Below, piece by piece: positions 37,669-47,163 of a stretch of DNA of 64,000 nucleotides. The stretch covers positions 62,001 through 126,000 of the forward strand of contig NZ_JAYGIL010000008.1 of assembly GCF_034931025.1 (NCBI RefSeq), in the 5' to 3' direction. This DNA comes from Arcicella gelida. Its GTDB lineage: Bacteria > Bacteroidota > Bacteroidia > Cytophagales > Spirosomataceae. Made by a program: the position numbers and the translations under genes. The notes under the pieces were generated by a model, which saw only the letters and a list, made by a program, of their open reading frames with translations, did not search any database and was not told where the DNA came from. How positions within the stretch are numbered: position 1 is the first letter of the stretch; every line of letters begins with the position of its first letter.

Positions 37669-38358
37669 TTAGTGTTTCAACATTTCGTGAGCGTACTGAA
37701 TCCCGATACCGTAAGAACCACCGTATTTTTTTACAAGGTTGGTTACTGGTACATAAGTTTCGCTACGAGCCCAATCACGTTGTAATTCTAATAAGTATTG
37801 GATGGCAGTAATTGGGTGTGCTCCCGCTTGAACCATACGAGTTACCGCTTGTTCGTGAGCTTCTTTTGAAACGTCACCACTTGCGTCCGTTATTACATAT
37901 ACGTCATAGCCTTCGCTGATGGCTGACAAAGCTGGGCCTACAATACAAACGCTAGTCCACAAACCTGCTAAAACGATTTTCTTCTTGCCTTTATCTACAA
38001 TTGCTTTGTGTGCATTTACATCTTCCCAAGTATTCATCGTGGTACGGTCGATATAATTAGAAGTAGCTTGTGGATAAAACTCTGAAACTTCAGGAAAAAC
38101 TGGACCACTAAATGATTTTTCAGCTACCGTAGTTACTACCGTTGGTACTTTAAAGATTTTTGAAGCACCTGCTACGATGGCTGTATTGTTGCGTAAATCA
38201 GTCATTTCAATACTTTTTGTCGCAAATCCCATTTGTGATTCATGGTCGATTAATACTAAAGCATGGTTTGTTGGATTAAGTAACATTGGTGAAGGTTTTT
38301 GAGCGAATCCAACAAATGATGCTACAGCGAATGCGAGAGTAAGAATAGTCTTTTTCAT
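37669..38358 (-). CDS. Exported isochorismatase-like cysteine hydrolase
   Basis: 229 residues with a signal peptide (MKKTILTLAFAVASFVGFAQ). The triad typical of the family is visible: Asp in 'LVLIDHESQMGF', a Lys or basic residue near 110-125 and Cys in 'LAGLWTSVCIVGPAL' (about 145). It is closest in style to YcaC-type hydrolases. The export signal is unusual for this mostly cytoplasmic family but agrees with the exported amidohydrolase next to it. It is the first gene of the run, and the 66-bp repeats lie upstream. Confidence 0.9.
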   Translation of the reverse strand: MKKTILTLAFAVASFVGFAQKPSPMLLNPTNHALVLIDHESQMGFATKSIEMTDLRNNTAIVAGASKIFKVPTVVTTVAEKSFSGPVFPEVSEFYPQATSNYIDRTTMNTWEDVNAHKAIVDKGKKKIVLAGLWTSVCIVGPALSAISEGYDVYVITDASGDVSKEAHEQAVTRMVQAGAHPITAIQYLLELQRDWARSETYVPVTNLVKKYGGSYGIGIQYAHEMLKH

Positions 38359-38505
38359 GATTTTTGTTTAGTTTAAAATTATTTGTATGTGTTTTGAAAA
38401 TTGATTTTTTGAAAAATTTGGACGTAAACAGTAACCCTCTTATTTGAAGAAGTAATGATGTTATGTCCGATTTTTAAAGAATAAAAATGTTGTGATTATT
38501 AACTT

Positions 38506-38673
38506 GACGATTCAAAATTAATACTTCAATTTTTGCTTTCCATTGAACTAGAACAAGAATAGAAATTACTTCGTTTTGTTCGTTTATAATTTTGATTTAT
38601 CTCGTTTGATGATTCAAAATTAGTACTTCAATTTTTACTTTTCATTGAACTAGAACAAGAATAGAAATTACTT
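38506..38673. repeat. Tandem direct repeats of about 66 bp
   Basis: Two copies, 38506-38571 and 38608-38673, sharing GATTCAAAATTA, ACTTCAATTTTT and CATTGAACTAGAACAAG with only a few differences. They lie about 150 bp upstream of the isochorismatase gene start. The remaining bases of 38359-38808 hold no gene that I can support. Confidence 0.8.
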
Positions 38674-38880
38674 ATTTTAACTATAGCTTATCGATATAAC
38701 AAGGGAAAAACGAACTACCATTTCGGTACTCAATATTAGGTTGATTCATCATATAAATAGTTTTCATCTTTATTTTATTTATATTTAACCAAAAGATGTG
38801 CCATTTTTTTAAAATGCTGTAATACAGTGTATTAGTATTTTTTGACAAAATATAAAAATACGAAATATCGTATTTTTATA

Positions 38881-39058
38881 TTTACTAATACAACGATATA
38901 CTGAAGTCATCTTAATTTTCTTAATTGCCAAGATAATAAAAGCGATAAAGTTAAAACCCATCCAACTTGAAAGCGTTGTGTTAAATCGCATCGGCGAACC
39001 ACCCTGTGTCGGCATTCATAAATAGTCCATCAACTGAAATAGTAGCATCCTCCAACAT
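38881..39058 (-). mobile_element. Decayed IS5-like transposase fragment
   Basis: The frame from 39058 encodes 'ISVDGLFMNADTGWFADAI' and stops. A shifted frame then carries 'NTTLSSWMGFNFIAFIILAIKK', resembling the C-terminal end of IS5-type transposases. It is heavily degraded; the family assignment is tentative. Confidence 0.4.
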
Positions 39059-39149
39059 CGTAGTGATGTTCTTCAAAAGTCTGCTCAATGTGAGGTTCTT
39101 CTTCCAAATCTGCGGAAAATCCAATTTTTAAACTAATAGGTTAGTTATT

Positions 39150-39693
39150 CTATTTACATTCAATTCTTTTTTTGTATCGTTTCACAGAGGAAATACTAAT
39201 TCCTGTTAAGGTTACAATTTCTGAAACAGACATGTGTTTTTCTAAAGCCTTTTTAACCTTTTCATAGTTTTGTTGATTAATACCAATTGGTCTTCCAATA
39301 TGTTTTCCTTTGGCTTTGGCTAATAATTGGCCAGCTCTTGTTTTTTCTAAAATGGTTTCACGGTCAAACTCTGCCAGAGATGCAAAAATTGACAGGATAA
39401 GTTTTCCTGCGGGTGTAGTTGTATCAATACCTACATCAAGAGCTTTAAAATGTACTTTCCTTTTAGAAAATTCATTGACTAAATTAATCAGATGGTCTCT
39501 ATTTCTTCCCAACCTAAAAAAACGGGCAACAACAACCGTATCATCTTCTCTCAACATTGAGAGCATTTCATCTAAGGCAAGTCGCTGAGTGGTCATGCCC
39601 AAAATTTTATCATTGGCTAAATATAAAATCTGAGCTTTGTTCAAGGTCTTGGTCAATGGTCGAGACCCTTAAATAAGCAATATTTCTAGGCAT
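39150..39693 (-). pseudogene. Serine recombinase/resolvase, frameshifted
   Basis: The true start is 'MPRNIAYLRVSTIDQDLEQ' from ATG at 39693, carrying the catalytic serine (RVST). That frame stops after about 28 codons. The rest is in another frame (39150 to about 39656): 'KAQILYLANDK', then directly 'MTTQRLALDEMLSMLRED', 'VVARFFRLGRNRDHL', 'ASLAEFDRETILEKTRAG' and a C-terminal HTH. The segment between LANDK and TTQRL is also short compared with the family, suggesting an internal deletion or a join of two resolvases. Without the serine the open frame is inactive. It neighbours a Tn3 transposase remnant. Confidence 0.75.
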
Positions 39694-39703
39694 AATCTTG
39701 TGA

Positions 39704-40127
39704 TTCTATGATTACATTAATAAAAAGCTCATTGAAGACCACTGGGACGATATTCTCAGGGTTGTCGCATCACTCAAATTAGGAAGAACATCAGCTCAAG
39801 AGTTACTTAAACGGCTCAATTCTTATGCCCAACAAAATCCTCTTCACAAAGCCTTGAAAGAATTTGGCAAGATTACTCGAACTGCTTTTTTACTACGTTA
39901 CTACGATGATTTGGAACTCAGACATCATATTGAGAAGATTTTAGCCCCCATTGAGTTGATGAATCGTTTTGGAAAAGCTATTTTCTTTGGAATTAATCGA
40001 CATCATTAGAAACTCAACCGTTGTGGCATGGAGTCATGTTAATCTATTAGGCGTGTACGACTTTACTCGGGTGCAGTTTAGCAAACTCCTGAATTACAGG
40101 CAATTACAATTTTATTTGCAAAAATAA
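39704..40127 (+). mobile_element. Tn3-family transposase C-terminal remnant
   Basis: Plus-strand codons give 'KLIEDHWDDILRVVASLKLG', then 'LLKRLNSYAQQNPLHKALKE', 'GKITRTAFLLRYYDD' and 'GKAIFFG', the conserved C-terminal third of TnpA. After a frameshift near 40006 the end resumes as 'VVAWSHVNLLGVYDFT', with an internal segment missing. It is divergent from the resolvase, the usual Tn3 layout, so the short interval between them may be the old res site. Confidence 0.8.
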
Positions 40128-40162
40128 AAGGAATGGAAATATAAAAAATCTGCCTAAAAAAT

Positions 40163-40201
40163 AACCATATAACTTTCTGTATTTCAGCAGGTTATATGGT
40201 T
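40163..40201 (-). terminator. Terminator of the beta-barrel gene
   Basis: Stem AACCATATAAC (40163-40173) with GTTATATGGTT (40191-40201), followed on the minus strand by ATTTTTTAG. Confidence 0.75.
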
Positions 40202-40239
40202 GTATCTTACATTATACCTCGATTTGTACTTGCAACCCA

Positions 40240-41973
40240 TTATCTGAAGTTAACAACATAGCTAATTTCGTTTCTAAATTCATTAAAACTAGTTTGCTTT
40301 GATTCTACACTAGGTTTGTTAGAGGTATAAAATAATGATGTCCTAAATTGTTGTTTCTTGGTTATATTATAACTTACAATGGCTGTTGAATTTAATACTA
40401 AGCTTTTGCCTTGTTGAGTAATGCCTTGTGTTACGGAGTTATTGAGGTTTACCTGTAGTTTTTTTAGAAACGTTCCATAAAATCCAGCTGTAAACCCTTG
40501 ATAAGTATTGTTTAATATAATACTAGTCAACTCTGTTCTATTTACATTCACAAATGCCCCTATACCTTTTTTTAAGAAGTTTATAGAATAATTAATGAAA
40601 TACTGTTTTGTATCAATCGTACTATTTGATGATTTTCCACTGGTAATTACTTGATTATAATCGCTCAATTTGTTTTGCGATGCCGAAACACTAACAATTT
40701 GCATAGTATTGGTTTTCATAATTGTGTACCTTGGTGCAATTGTGGCATTTTGTGTAGCTTGTACAATGCGCAATGAATCTGGGTATAGACGCAAGGTATT
40801 GGGAGTCTGATTATTTGAGAAATTGCTATAGTTCATATCTACTGCTAAAGCCTTAGATATATCTAAGCTTAAACTACCTGAGCCAATAACACGCTTATTC
40901 GTCGAACGTTTTTGATCCAGTAAATTATCATGTTGAAAACCCACACTACCACTCAATCTTAGTCTATTTTTAAAAATACTTAGACTAGGGCCGAACGTCC
41001 ATGCTTCAAGATCCGAGTTGAAGAAATAAGCACCCATTGTTTTATATTCAGGATCAATGCGTTTATAGTCAACTTTAAGGCCATAGTTTCTGGCTCTGTA
41101 AGTCAAAGACGCATCCAATGCAGTATAAAATTCGGTGGTTCCATTCACCTCCATGTATTTCTTTAACTCTTTAATTATTTTTTCTTTTTCAGAGATAGTA
41201 ATAGGCGAGTTCATATCACGTGTATAAATACTCACTGCTCCTCTGGTTTCAAGAGTAAACCTTTTAAGAAAAGTAATCCGAGTATTGTAACCCAACACAT
41301 TATTTGATGCTGGTGCAATATATTGATCTGCCTTTACGGAATTACGAGAAATGGTTGTACTATCATCTTTAGCTTGCAAATAACTGAACTCAAAAAAAGT
41401 ACGATCTGTACCATAGCCTATTTTACCAGCATAGGCAGTCCTTGAGAAAGAGTATGGTACCAAGGCCTGCGTGGTAGTATCAATGGTAGTAGCTCTATTC
41501 AATTTACCATACATAAACCCTAAGCGCAGTTTGCCAGGATGTAGTTCTATTCCACCACCTAACATAGTATGCCCACCAAGCGTATAAGGAGAATAATCAA
41601 TATTACGGTATCCCCCATGTAAGGTTATCCATTTATAGGTAGGGCTAATACCAAATTGATTAAAGGGTTGCCTAAACGAACGATCTGCCTCACTGTAAGT
41701 TCCAGAAAACGGGATACTTAACCCATAAATATTTAACGTAGCAGCTACATTAAATAGGTATGAAAATGGCTGCCGACGATTTGCAATTCCGTTTGCATTG
41801 TAGAATGTCCCACGGCTTTCAAAACTACCATTAAGAGTTACAGGCTTTTGACCTCGAATATTCGAAAAATCTTGAGCATGTGTAGGAGTAATTATTACCC
41901 CCCCAAATAACAATACTATGCAGCTAAAGATATTTTTTTGATATAATCTAATTAAGGTAAAGTTAATCTTCAT
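40240..41973 (-). CDS. Outer-membrane beta-barrel protein, uncharacterised
   Basis: 577 residues with a signal peptide ending near 'TPTHAQDF'. The mature protein is dominated by alternating hydrophobic/polar strands with aromatic girdles ('RNYGLKVDYKRIDPEY', 'ALAVDMNYSNFSNNQ') and ends in 'NEISYVVNFR', as in outer-membrane barrels. I know of no characterised homologue. It is downstream of the LytTR regulator gene on the same strand and may belong with the large surface proteins encoded upstream. Confidence 0.8.
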   Translation of the reverse strand: MKINFTLIRLYQKNIFSCIVLLFGGVIITPTHAQDFSNIRGQKPVTLNGSFESRGTFYNANGIANRRQPFSYLFNVAATLNIYGLSIPFSGTYSEADRSFRQPFNQFGISPTYKWITLHGGYRNIDYSPYTLGGHTMLGGGIELHPGKLRLGFMYGKLNRATTIDTTTQALVPYSFSRTAYAGKIGYGTDRTFFEFSYLQAKDDSTTISRNSVKADQYIAPASNNVLGYNTRITFLKRFTLETRGAVSIYTRDMNSPITISEKEKIIKELKKYMEVNGTTEFYTALDASLTYRARNYGLKVDYKRIDPEYKTMGAYFFNSDLEAWTFGPSLSIFKNRLRLSGSVGFQHDNLLDQKRSTNKRVIGSGSLSLDISKALAVDMNYSNFSNNQTPNTLRLYPDSLRIVQATQNATIAPRYTIMKTNTMQIVSVSASQNKLSDYNQVITSGKSSNSTIDTKQYFINYSINFLKKGIGAFVNVNRTELTSIILNNTYQGFTAGFYGTFLKKLQVNLNNSVTQGITQQGKSLVLNSTAIVSYNITKKQQFRTSLFYTSNKPSVESKQTSFNEFRNEISYVVNFR

Positions 41974-42116
41974 ACAAGGTTAATTATTGCAAAATTTAGG
42001 CGATTATTTATTATGTGTTAAGATTACTTAATTTTTGTTTATCGAAATGGTAAAAGTATCTGAACTACACTAATTGGGATGCAAATAGTATCTTTTTGTA
42101 TGTGTGTGCAAAAGAG

Positions 42117-42144
42117 AGTTTACAGTATAAATGAAGTGTAAACT
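42117..42144 (-). terminator. Hairpin after the LytTR regulator gene
   Basis: AGTTTACA (42117-42124) pairs with TGTAAACT (42137-42144). The T-run is weak. Confidence 0.4.
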
Positions 42145-42163
42145 TTAAAGAAGAAAATAATAA

Positions 42164-42931
42164 TTACAATAGTTTAAATAGTTGCAGAAAAACATCTTTA
42201 TAATTCCGACCAAGCGGGATTTCTTCTTCCCCTAGTTGAATCATATTTTCATTAAACGCAGTTAGGTAATTTACGTTAATGGCGTATGAGCGATGTACAC
42301 GTATAAATTTTTCGGTATTAAAAAGATCAATCACATTTTGTAACGAGTTTTTAATAACATGCTTTTTATCAATAGTTTGAATATAGGTATAATTACCATC
42401 AGCCTTTAGGTATTGAATATCGCTAAAAACCACTTTTGTATATTTATAGTTTTGTTTGATGAATATAGCGTTATTAAAGTGTAAGATACCTTCTTGTTCA
42501 ATAGGTTCTTTTTTAGCAACAGCTTTCTCGTGTGTATCTAATATAGGTGGTTGCTTTTGCGAAAAGTGATACATAGCAAGCTCTATGGCTTTGCGTAGGT
42601 CATTAATACGAAAGGGTTTAATTAGATAAGCCGAAGGCATAGTAGCCTTAGCTCTTTCAAACGTGCTATTATCGGCATAGGCTGTCACATAAATAAAAGG
42701 AACTTTTTTATAGGTATTTAAGTGAATGGCTGTTTCTATACCATCCCAATCTCCTTTAATATGAATATCAAGCAATATTAAATCTATTTCCTCTCCTTTA
42801 AGTATTTCAAGCGCTTCTCTTCCATTATCTGCAATGGCTACTACTTTAAACCCTTCTTGCTCAAGGCTCTCTTGCAATTCAAGAGCTACTATGGCCTCAT
42901 CTTCAACAATCAAAATACTTACTATTGACAT
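42164..42931 (-). CDS. LytTR-family response regulator
   Basis: 255 residues. REC domain (about 5-120) with phospho-acceptor Asp in 'LILLDIHIKGDWDGIET', then a linker and a LytTR DNA-binding domain (about 155-255) with 'DIQYLKADGNYTYIQT' and 'FIRVHRSYAINVNYL'. It starts 3 bp after the stop of the histidine kinase gene, so the two form one two-component system. Targets probably include the adjacent surface-protein genes; this is inferred from proximity only. Confidence 0.94.
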   Translation of the reverse strand: MSIVSILIVEDEAIVALELQESLEQEGFKVVAIADNGREALEILKGEEIDLILLDIHIKGDWDGIETAIHLNTYKKVPFIYVTAYADNSTFERAKATMPSAYLIKPFRINDLRKAIELAMYHFSQKQPPILDTHEKAVAKKEPIEQEGILHFNNAIFIKQNYKYTKVVFSDIQYLKADGNYTYIQTIDKKHVIKNSLQNVIDLFNTEKFIRVHRSYAINVNYLTAFNENMIQLGEEEIPLGRNYKDVFLQLFKLL

Positions 42932-42934
42932 AAA

Positions 42935-44758
42935 TTATAGTGTATTAGTGTTTTTTTTATTTACAACCAATGGAATATCTAACTCAAAAGTGGTACCATC
43001 GTTATTTATAATATTGGATAATCCTGCAATTTGTTTGGTCAACATTTTTATCATCTTAATCCCAAAAGACCCTGTTGGGTTATCCCATAATGATTGAGGC
43101 ATGCCTACACCGTTATCTTTAATTTTTAATCGAATACTCGACGATGTCTGAGCTATGGAGATAATTACTAATGGTCGCCCATCCCAATCTTTAAAGGCAT
43201 ACTTAAAAATATTGGTAATCCATTCATTCATTATTAATCCTAATGGCATAGCTACATCTACATCAATATCATCAACGCCTACTTCAACTATCATATCAAT
43301 ATTATCACGGTTTACACCAAAACTTTCTACTATGCTATTTAATAGTACAGATACAAACTCTTTCATATCAACCATATTAGCATTTTCTTTCTGATAAAGG
43401 CTACTATGAATAATTGACATGGCTTCTATACGCTGTTTGCTAACATCAAGGGCTTGCTTTGCTTCTTTATCAACCATTCTGTTTGATTGTAGGGTAAGCA
43501 GGCTCGATACAATTTGTAAGTTGTTCTTTACTCTATGATGAAGCTCTTGCATTAAAGTTTGTAGTTTTTCTGCTTGCTCATTAATTTTTTTGTTTTTATC
43601 GTTTAGCGTATTATTTCTTTTGTGAATAATCGTATAAAAATAAACAAGAGTAACACTAAGTACCATAAAAATAATAATGCCAGCAATCAGCCATATCATT
43701 TGTTTGCTTTTTAACTGATCAGCCTGTTGCATTAAAGCTAAGTCTTTATCTTTTTTGCTACTTTCGTATTTAATTTGTAGCTCTCCTATAAGCTTTTCAT
43801 TGGTTTGTACATTCAATGAGTCATGAACTTCTAGGTACTTGTCCATAAAAGGTATTGCCTTTTTTAAATCACCTGATGACCTATAGCAATTAGCCATTGT
43901 TTCATAAAGTTCCATCGTTCTATATGGTTGCTTTATTTCTTTACTTATACTAATGGCTTTTTCTATATACTTTGTCCCAAGTTCACGATTGCCTTTACGG
44001 TAATTTGCTTCGCCTAACCAGCAGTAACCATAGGTCAATGATCTTTTTTTATTTAAGGCTGTAGCTAATGTAATACCTTTTTTAGCATACATAATTGCTT
44101 TATCATAATCCTTCATATCTTTATAATGTTGGGCAATGTTATGATAAAAGCTTACTCGTTCACGTTCATATTTAGGGCTCGACTCAGCCATTTTTAATGC
44201 TTCAAATTGTGTATAAATACTACTATCTGCGGCTATCGAAAGCCCAAAGTGTCTGACATATCCCCTTCTAAACATTGCAGAGAGACCCATAGCACTAATA
44301 ATTCGCAAAGTATCTTTGTTTAATTTAGCAGACTGTAGTGCCTTTCCGGCAGCCTCAAACGCCATTGGATAATTGGTATTTTCTTTGTGTAAATTACCAA
44401 TAAGCATATATATACCTGGTATGGGTTGTTTTACATTGTATTTTTGAGCGATGTTTAAAGCATCTATAGCATGACGCATAGCATCAACATGATTGGCTTT
44501 TAGATGTTCGTCGTTTGCTTTACAGAATGAAGCATACACTAAAGAAGCTTGGTCTTGATAGGTAGTATGTAATGCGTAGAACTCTTTTACGATAAATAAT
44601 AGCGAATCGTTACTAAGTTTTTGAGACTTCTCTACCAACTTATCAAGTTCGTTTTTATAGCTTTTCTCATTGCCTTTGGTATTACTACCTTGGCCATACA
44701 CTGTTCCATAAACGCATAACAGTAATATAAAAAAATATTGAATCGTCTTTTTAAACAT
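42935..44758 (-). CDS. TPR sensor histidine kinase (HisKA_2)
   Basis: 607 residues from the ATG at 44758 (MFKKTIQYFFILLLCVYG, signal peptide). Periplasmic TPR-like repeats (about 60-310) are followed by a transmembrane helix (IWLIAGIIIFMVLSVTLVYF, about 360), a coiled coil and the HisKA_2 box 'ELHHRVKNNLQIVSSLL' (about 410). The HATPase_c domain has 'MNEWITNIFKYAF' and 'DNGVGMPQS'. The layout is the same as the kinase at 28278-30563. It is paired with the LytTR regulator. Confidence 0.93.
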   Translation of the reverse strand: MFKKTIQYFFILLLCVYGTVYGQGSNTKGNEKSYKNELDKLVEKSQKLSNDSLLFIVKEFYALHTTYQDQASLVYASFCKANDEHLKANHVDAMRHAIDALNIAQKYNVKQPIPGIYMLIGNLHKENTNYPMAFEAAGKALQSAKLNKDTLRIISAMGLSAMFRRGYVRHFGLSIAADSSIYTQFEALKMAESSPKYERERVSFYHNIAQHYKDMKDYDKAIMYAKKGITLATALNKKRSLTYGYCWLGEANYRKGNRELGTKYIEKAISISKEIKQPYRTMELYETMANCYRSSGDLKKAIPFMDKYLEVHDSLNVQTNEKLIGELQIKYESSKKDKDLALMQQADQLKSKQMIWLIAGIIIFMVLSVTLVYFYTIIHKRNNTLNDKNKKINEQAEKLQTLMQELHHRVKNNLQIVSSLLTLQSNRMVDKEAKQALDVSKQRIEAMSIIHSSLYQKENANMVDMKEFVSVLLNSIVESFGVNRDNIDMIVEVGVDDIDVDVAMPLGLIMNEWITNIFKYAFKDWDGRPLVIISIAQTSSSIRLKIKDNGVGMPQSLWDNPTGSFGIKMIKMLTKQIAGLSNIINNDGTTFELDIPLVVNKKNTNTL

Positions 44759-44942
44759 ATAAATTTGTTGATGGCAATCTAACAATACAATAATATCCTA
44801 GTTTTTATTGGATTACACAATTAAAATAGTTGTTGAAAAATAATCACTAATGTATGGACAATAATTGGGATAATGCGAGCCAAAGTATTTGAACAACTTA
44901 TTTATGGATGTAAGCGTGAATTTTATGGATGCTAAAATCATA

Positions 44943-44974
44943 AAAAAGCACTGCCTAATTTAACAGTGCTTTTT
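44943..44974 (-). terminator. Terminator of the surface-protein operon
   Basis: AAAAAGCACTG (44943-44953) pairs with CAGTGCTTTTT (44964-44974). It is a symmetrical stem with T-runs on both strands, 45 bp after the fibronectin-protein stop. Confidence 0.8.
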
Positions 44975-45018
44975 ACTAAATTAACAATGAAATCTATTCT
45001 CAAAAAACGAATAACATC

Positions 45019-47142
45019 TTATCTTGACACAGACCTAGAAAATCCCATTTCACCTTCTTTGCCATCATTTTCAGTAATGCTAATAGCGTAAATATAGGTT
45101 TGACCTTTCTCTATTTTTTCATCTGTAAAGACAAATGAATCAGATGGCATGGTGTGCACTTTTACAAAATCACCACTTGCAGCATTACGTCTGTAAATAG
45201 TATATCCCTTGCGGTTTGAATACACTATTTCTGGCAGACCAACCTCTACACCTGCGGTGACGTTACGTACATAAAACTCATTTACAGTTTCTATCTTAGG
45301 TTTTGCAAGACTATATTCTGTGACCGCACTATAGGCACTAATGTCACCCGAAAAAGCCACCGATGCTACCCTGTATTGATAGGTTGTGCCTCTTTGGATA
45401 AGACTATCCATTAAAAACGCATTACCAACTTCTTTAGGTTTCATGGTAACATATTCAGTATCACCTTTCTTTCTTTTTTGTAACAAGAATGTTTCAATCG
45501 CATTGTCTTGTGTTCTGGAGTCATCCCATTGTATTCTCAGTTTTCCATTCACATAATAAAAATCGATATTAGTAGGGGCAACAACATCGATTTTCTTAAT
45601 AGGGATAATCGTCACGATGTTGCTATACATACTGGTATCATTTCTTAAGTTTTGGTTTTTCACGGCGTAATAATATTGACTTCTACCACTTAATGATTCA
45701 GAAGTATCTGTGTACTTTTTGTCTTTCATAGGTCCCGCCACCAAATACATTTTTTTAGGCGATGTACCTCTATATACAAAATATCCATAAAACCCAGGCT
45801 CATCAGTGGCTTGCCATGTCAACGCAACATTGCTTCCTTTATTAGCAACGGCTAAGTTATAGGGTGGCAAGGGTTTAGAGAACTTAGTGTATGCCCCTAC
45901 TCCTTGTGCTGGTGCTACTTGCGTAATGCCGATACCATGTACAAACAATGCTCTTACCTGATAACGATAATGATCACCCACATTTATGGCATAGTCTGTA
46001 TAGGTAGTATCTATTGCTGATAATATGCCTAGTTGTAGTAATTTATCCTCGCTGTCATATCGTGTGATTTCTATACCTGTTATATAAGGTTTATTAGGTA
46101 GTTTATCCCAAGCAATGCGAATACCATTCATTACTTCGGTTACTCTAATTCCATAAATTAATGGTATGCTTCTAGCACCAACGCCAAAAACGATGGCAGT
46201 ATCTGAATGAGCTCCTTGATTATAGATTTCATCTTCAACCATCAAATAAGCAGTGAATTGCTCATCTTTACTGACGGTACCTAAATAACTATAGGTAAGG
46301 GTATCTTGGGTGCGATTGATGTTAGGAATTATTTTGATACCCGGCACAACAATCCCTTGTCTTGCAGGAACTACTCGTCCACTAAGGGCTGTAAGCGGAA
46401 ATGGTACTGATAGTAAATCTCCGTTAGGGTCAAAAGAGGCACGCATAGTTGGTTTGGGAAACTTATTAATCATGGCTTCCGAAACCTTTAGTTTCCAAGT
46501 AATGCTAACAGAACTATCACTCGATTGAACCGCTGATATTTTAGGCTTTAAATAAGGCAAGGCATAATTACCCACTTTACTCTGTGCAACGGCTACACCC
46601 CAAGGAAATTCTTTTTTGTTTTTATCTACCCTGATTACCTGATAATACATTACTTCACCATCTCTTACGTCAGTATCTAAATACACTTGTCCTAACATCA
46701 TACGGGTTTCTATAATAGAATACAGAAAACCATAATCGTTTGCACTTATGTGTTTATCTACAAAGTCAAGGAGTTCCTTGTTTGTTTTTGTACCTAGATA
46801 CTTTTTTACATCAGCAAGGTCGCTTTCGTTAAATAATTGTTTTAGGTCTTTATCAGTACTTGCTTTTTCAGCCTTGCCAATGGTTTTAAAGTTTTTCAAG
46901 GCAGCTTTTGCTTTGGTAGAATCTGTCACCAATACAAAGGGCATTCTTTTAATGATAAAGTAGTCAGTCGCTTTCATCAGCGTAGTGTCTTTTCCAACTA
47001 CTTCATCACGCCCAGCCAAATAAATGTAATTTCCTGCTTTAGACGAAGCCACTTTTAGTACACGTGGTGATACTTGTTGGGCTTGCAAATTGGCAGTAGC
47101 CCAGCACGAGATTAAAAGGATAAACGTTACTATATTTTTCAT
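45019..47142 (-). CDS. Exported fibronectin type III-repeat protein
   Basis: 707 residues from the ATG at 47142, giving a signal peptide (MKNIVTFILLISCWATANLQAQ); an upstream TTG at 47160 is less likely. The N-terminal 200 residues are unlike known domains. From about 210 several fibronectin type III modules follow, with motifs such as 'GIRIAWDKLP', 'NVALTWQATDEPGFYGYFVY' and 'KLRIQWDDSRTQDNAIETF'. No membrane anchor or type IX sorting domain is seen at the C-terminus. The start lies about 20 bp after the giant upstream gene, so both are made together and may form a surface complex. Confidence 0.85.
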   Translation of the reverse strand: MKNIVTFILLISCWATANLQAQQVSPRVLKVASSKAGNYIYLAGRDEVVGKDTTLMKATDYFIIKRMPFVLVTDSTKAKAALKNFKTIGKAEKASTDKDLKQLFNESDLADVKKYLGTKTNKELLDFVDKHISANDYGFLYSIIETRMMLGQVYLDTDVRDGEVMYYQVIRVDKNKKEFPWGVAVAQSKVGNYALPYLKPKISAVQSSDSSVSITWKLKVSEAMINKFPKPTMRASFDPNGDLLSVPFPLTALSGRVVPARQGIVVPGIKIIPNINRTQDTLTYSYLGTVSKDEQFTAYLMVEDEIYNQGAHSDTAIVFGVGARSIPLIYGIRVTEVMNGIRIAWDKLPNKPYITGIEITRYDSEDKLLQLGILSAIDTTYTDYAINVGDHYRYQVRALFVHGIGITQVAPAQGVGAYTKFSKPLPPYNLAVANKGSNVALTWQATDEPGFYGYFVYRGTSPKKMYLVAGPMKDKKYTDTSESLSGRSQYYYAVKNQNLRNDTSMYSNIVTIIPIKKIDVVAPTNIDFYYVNGKLRIQWDDSRTQDNAIETFLLQKRKKGDTEYVTMKPKEVGNAFLMDSLIQRGTTYQYRVASVAFSGDISAYSAVTEYSLAKPKIETVNEFYVRNVTAGVEVGLPEIVYSNRKGYTIYRRNAASGDFVKVHTMPSDSFVFTDEKIEKGQTYIYAISITENDGKEGEMGFSRSVSR

Positions 47143-47163
47143 AAGTTTTTTTCTATTCAAGAA

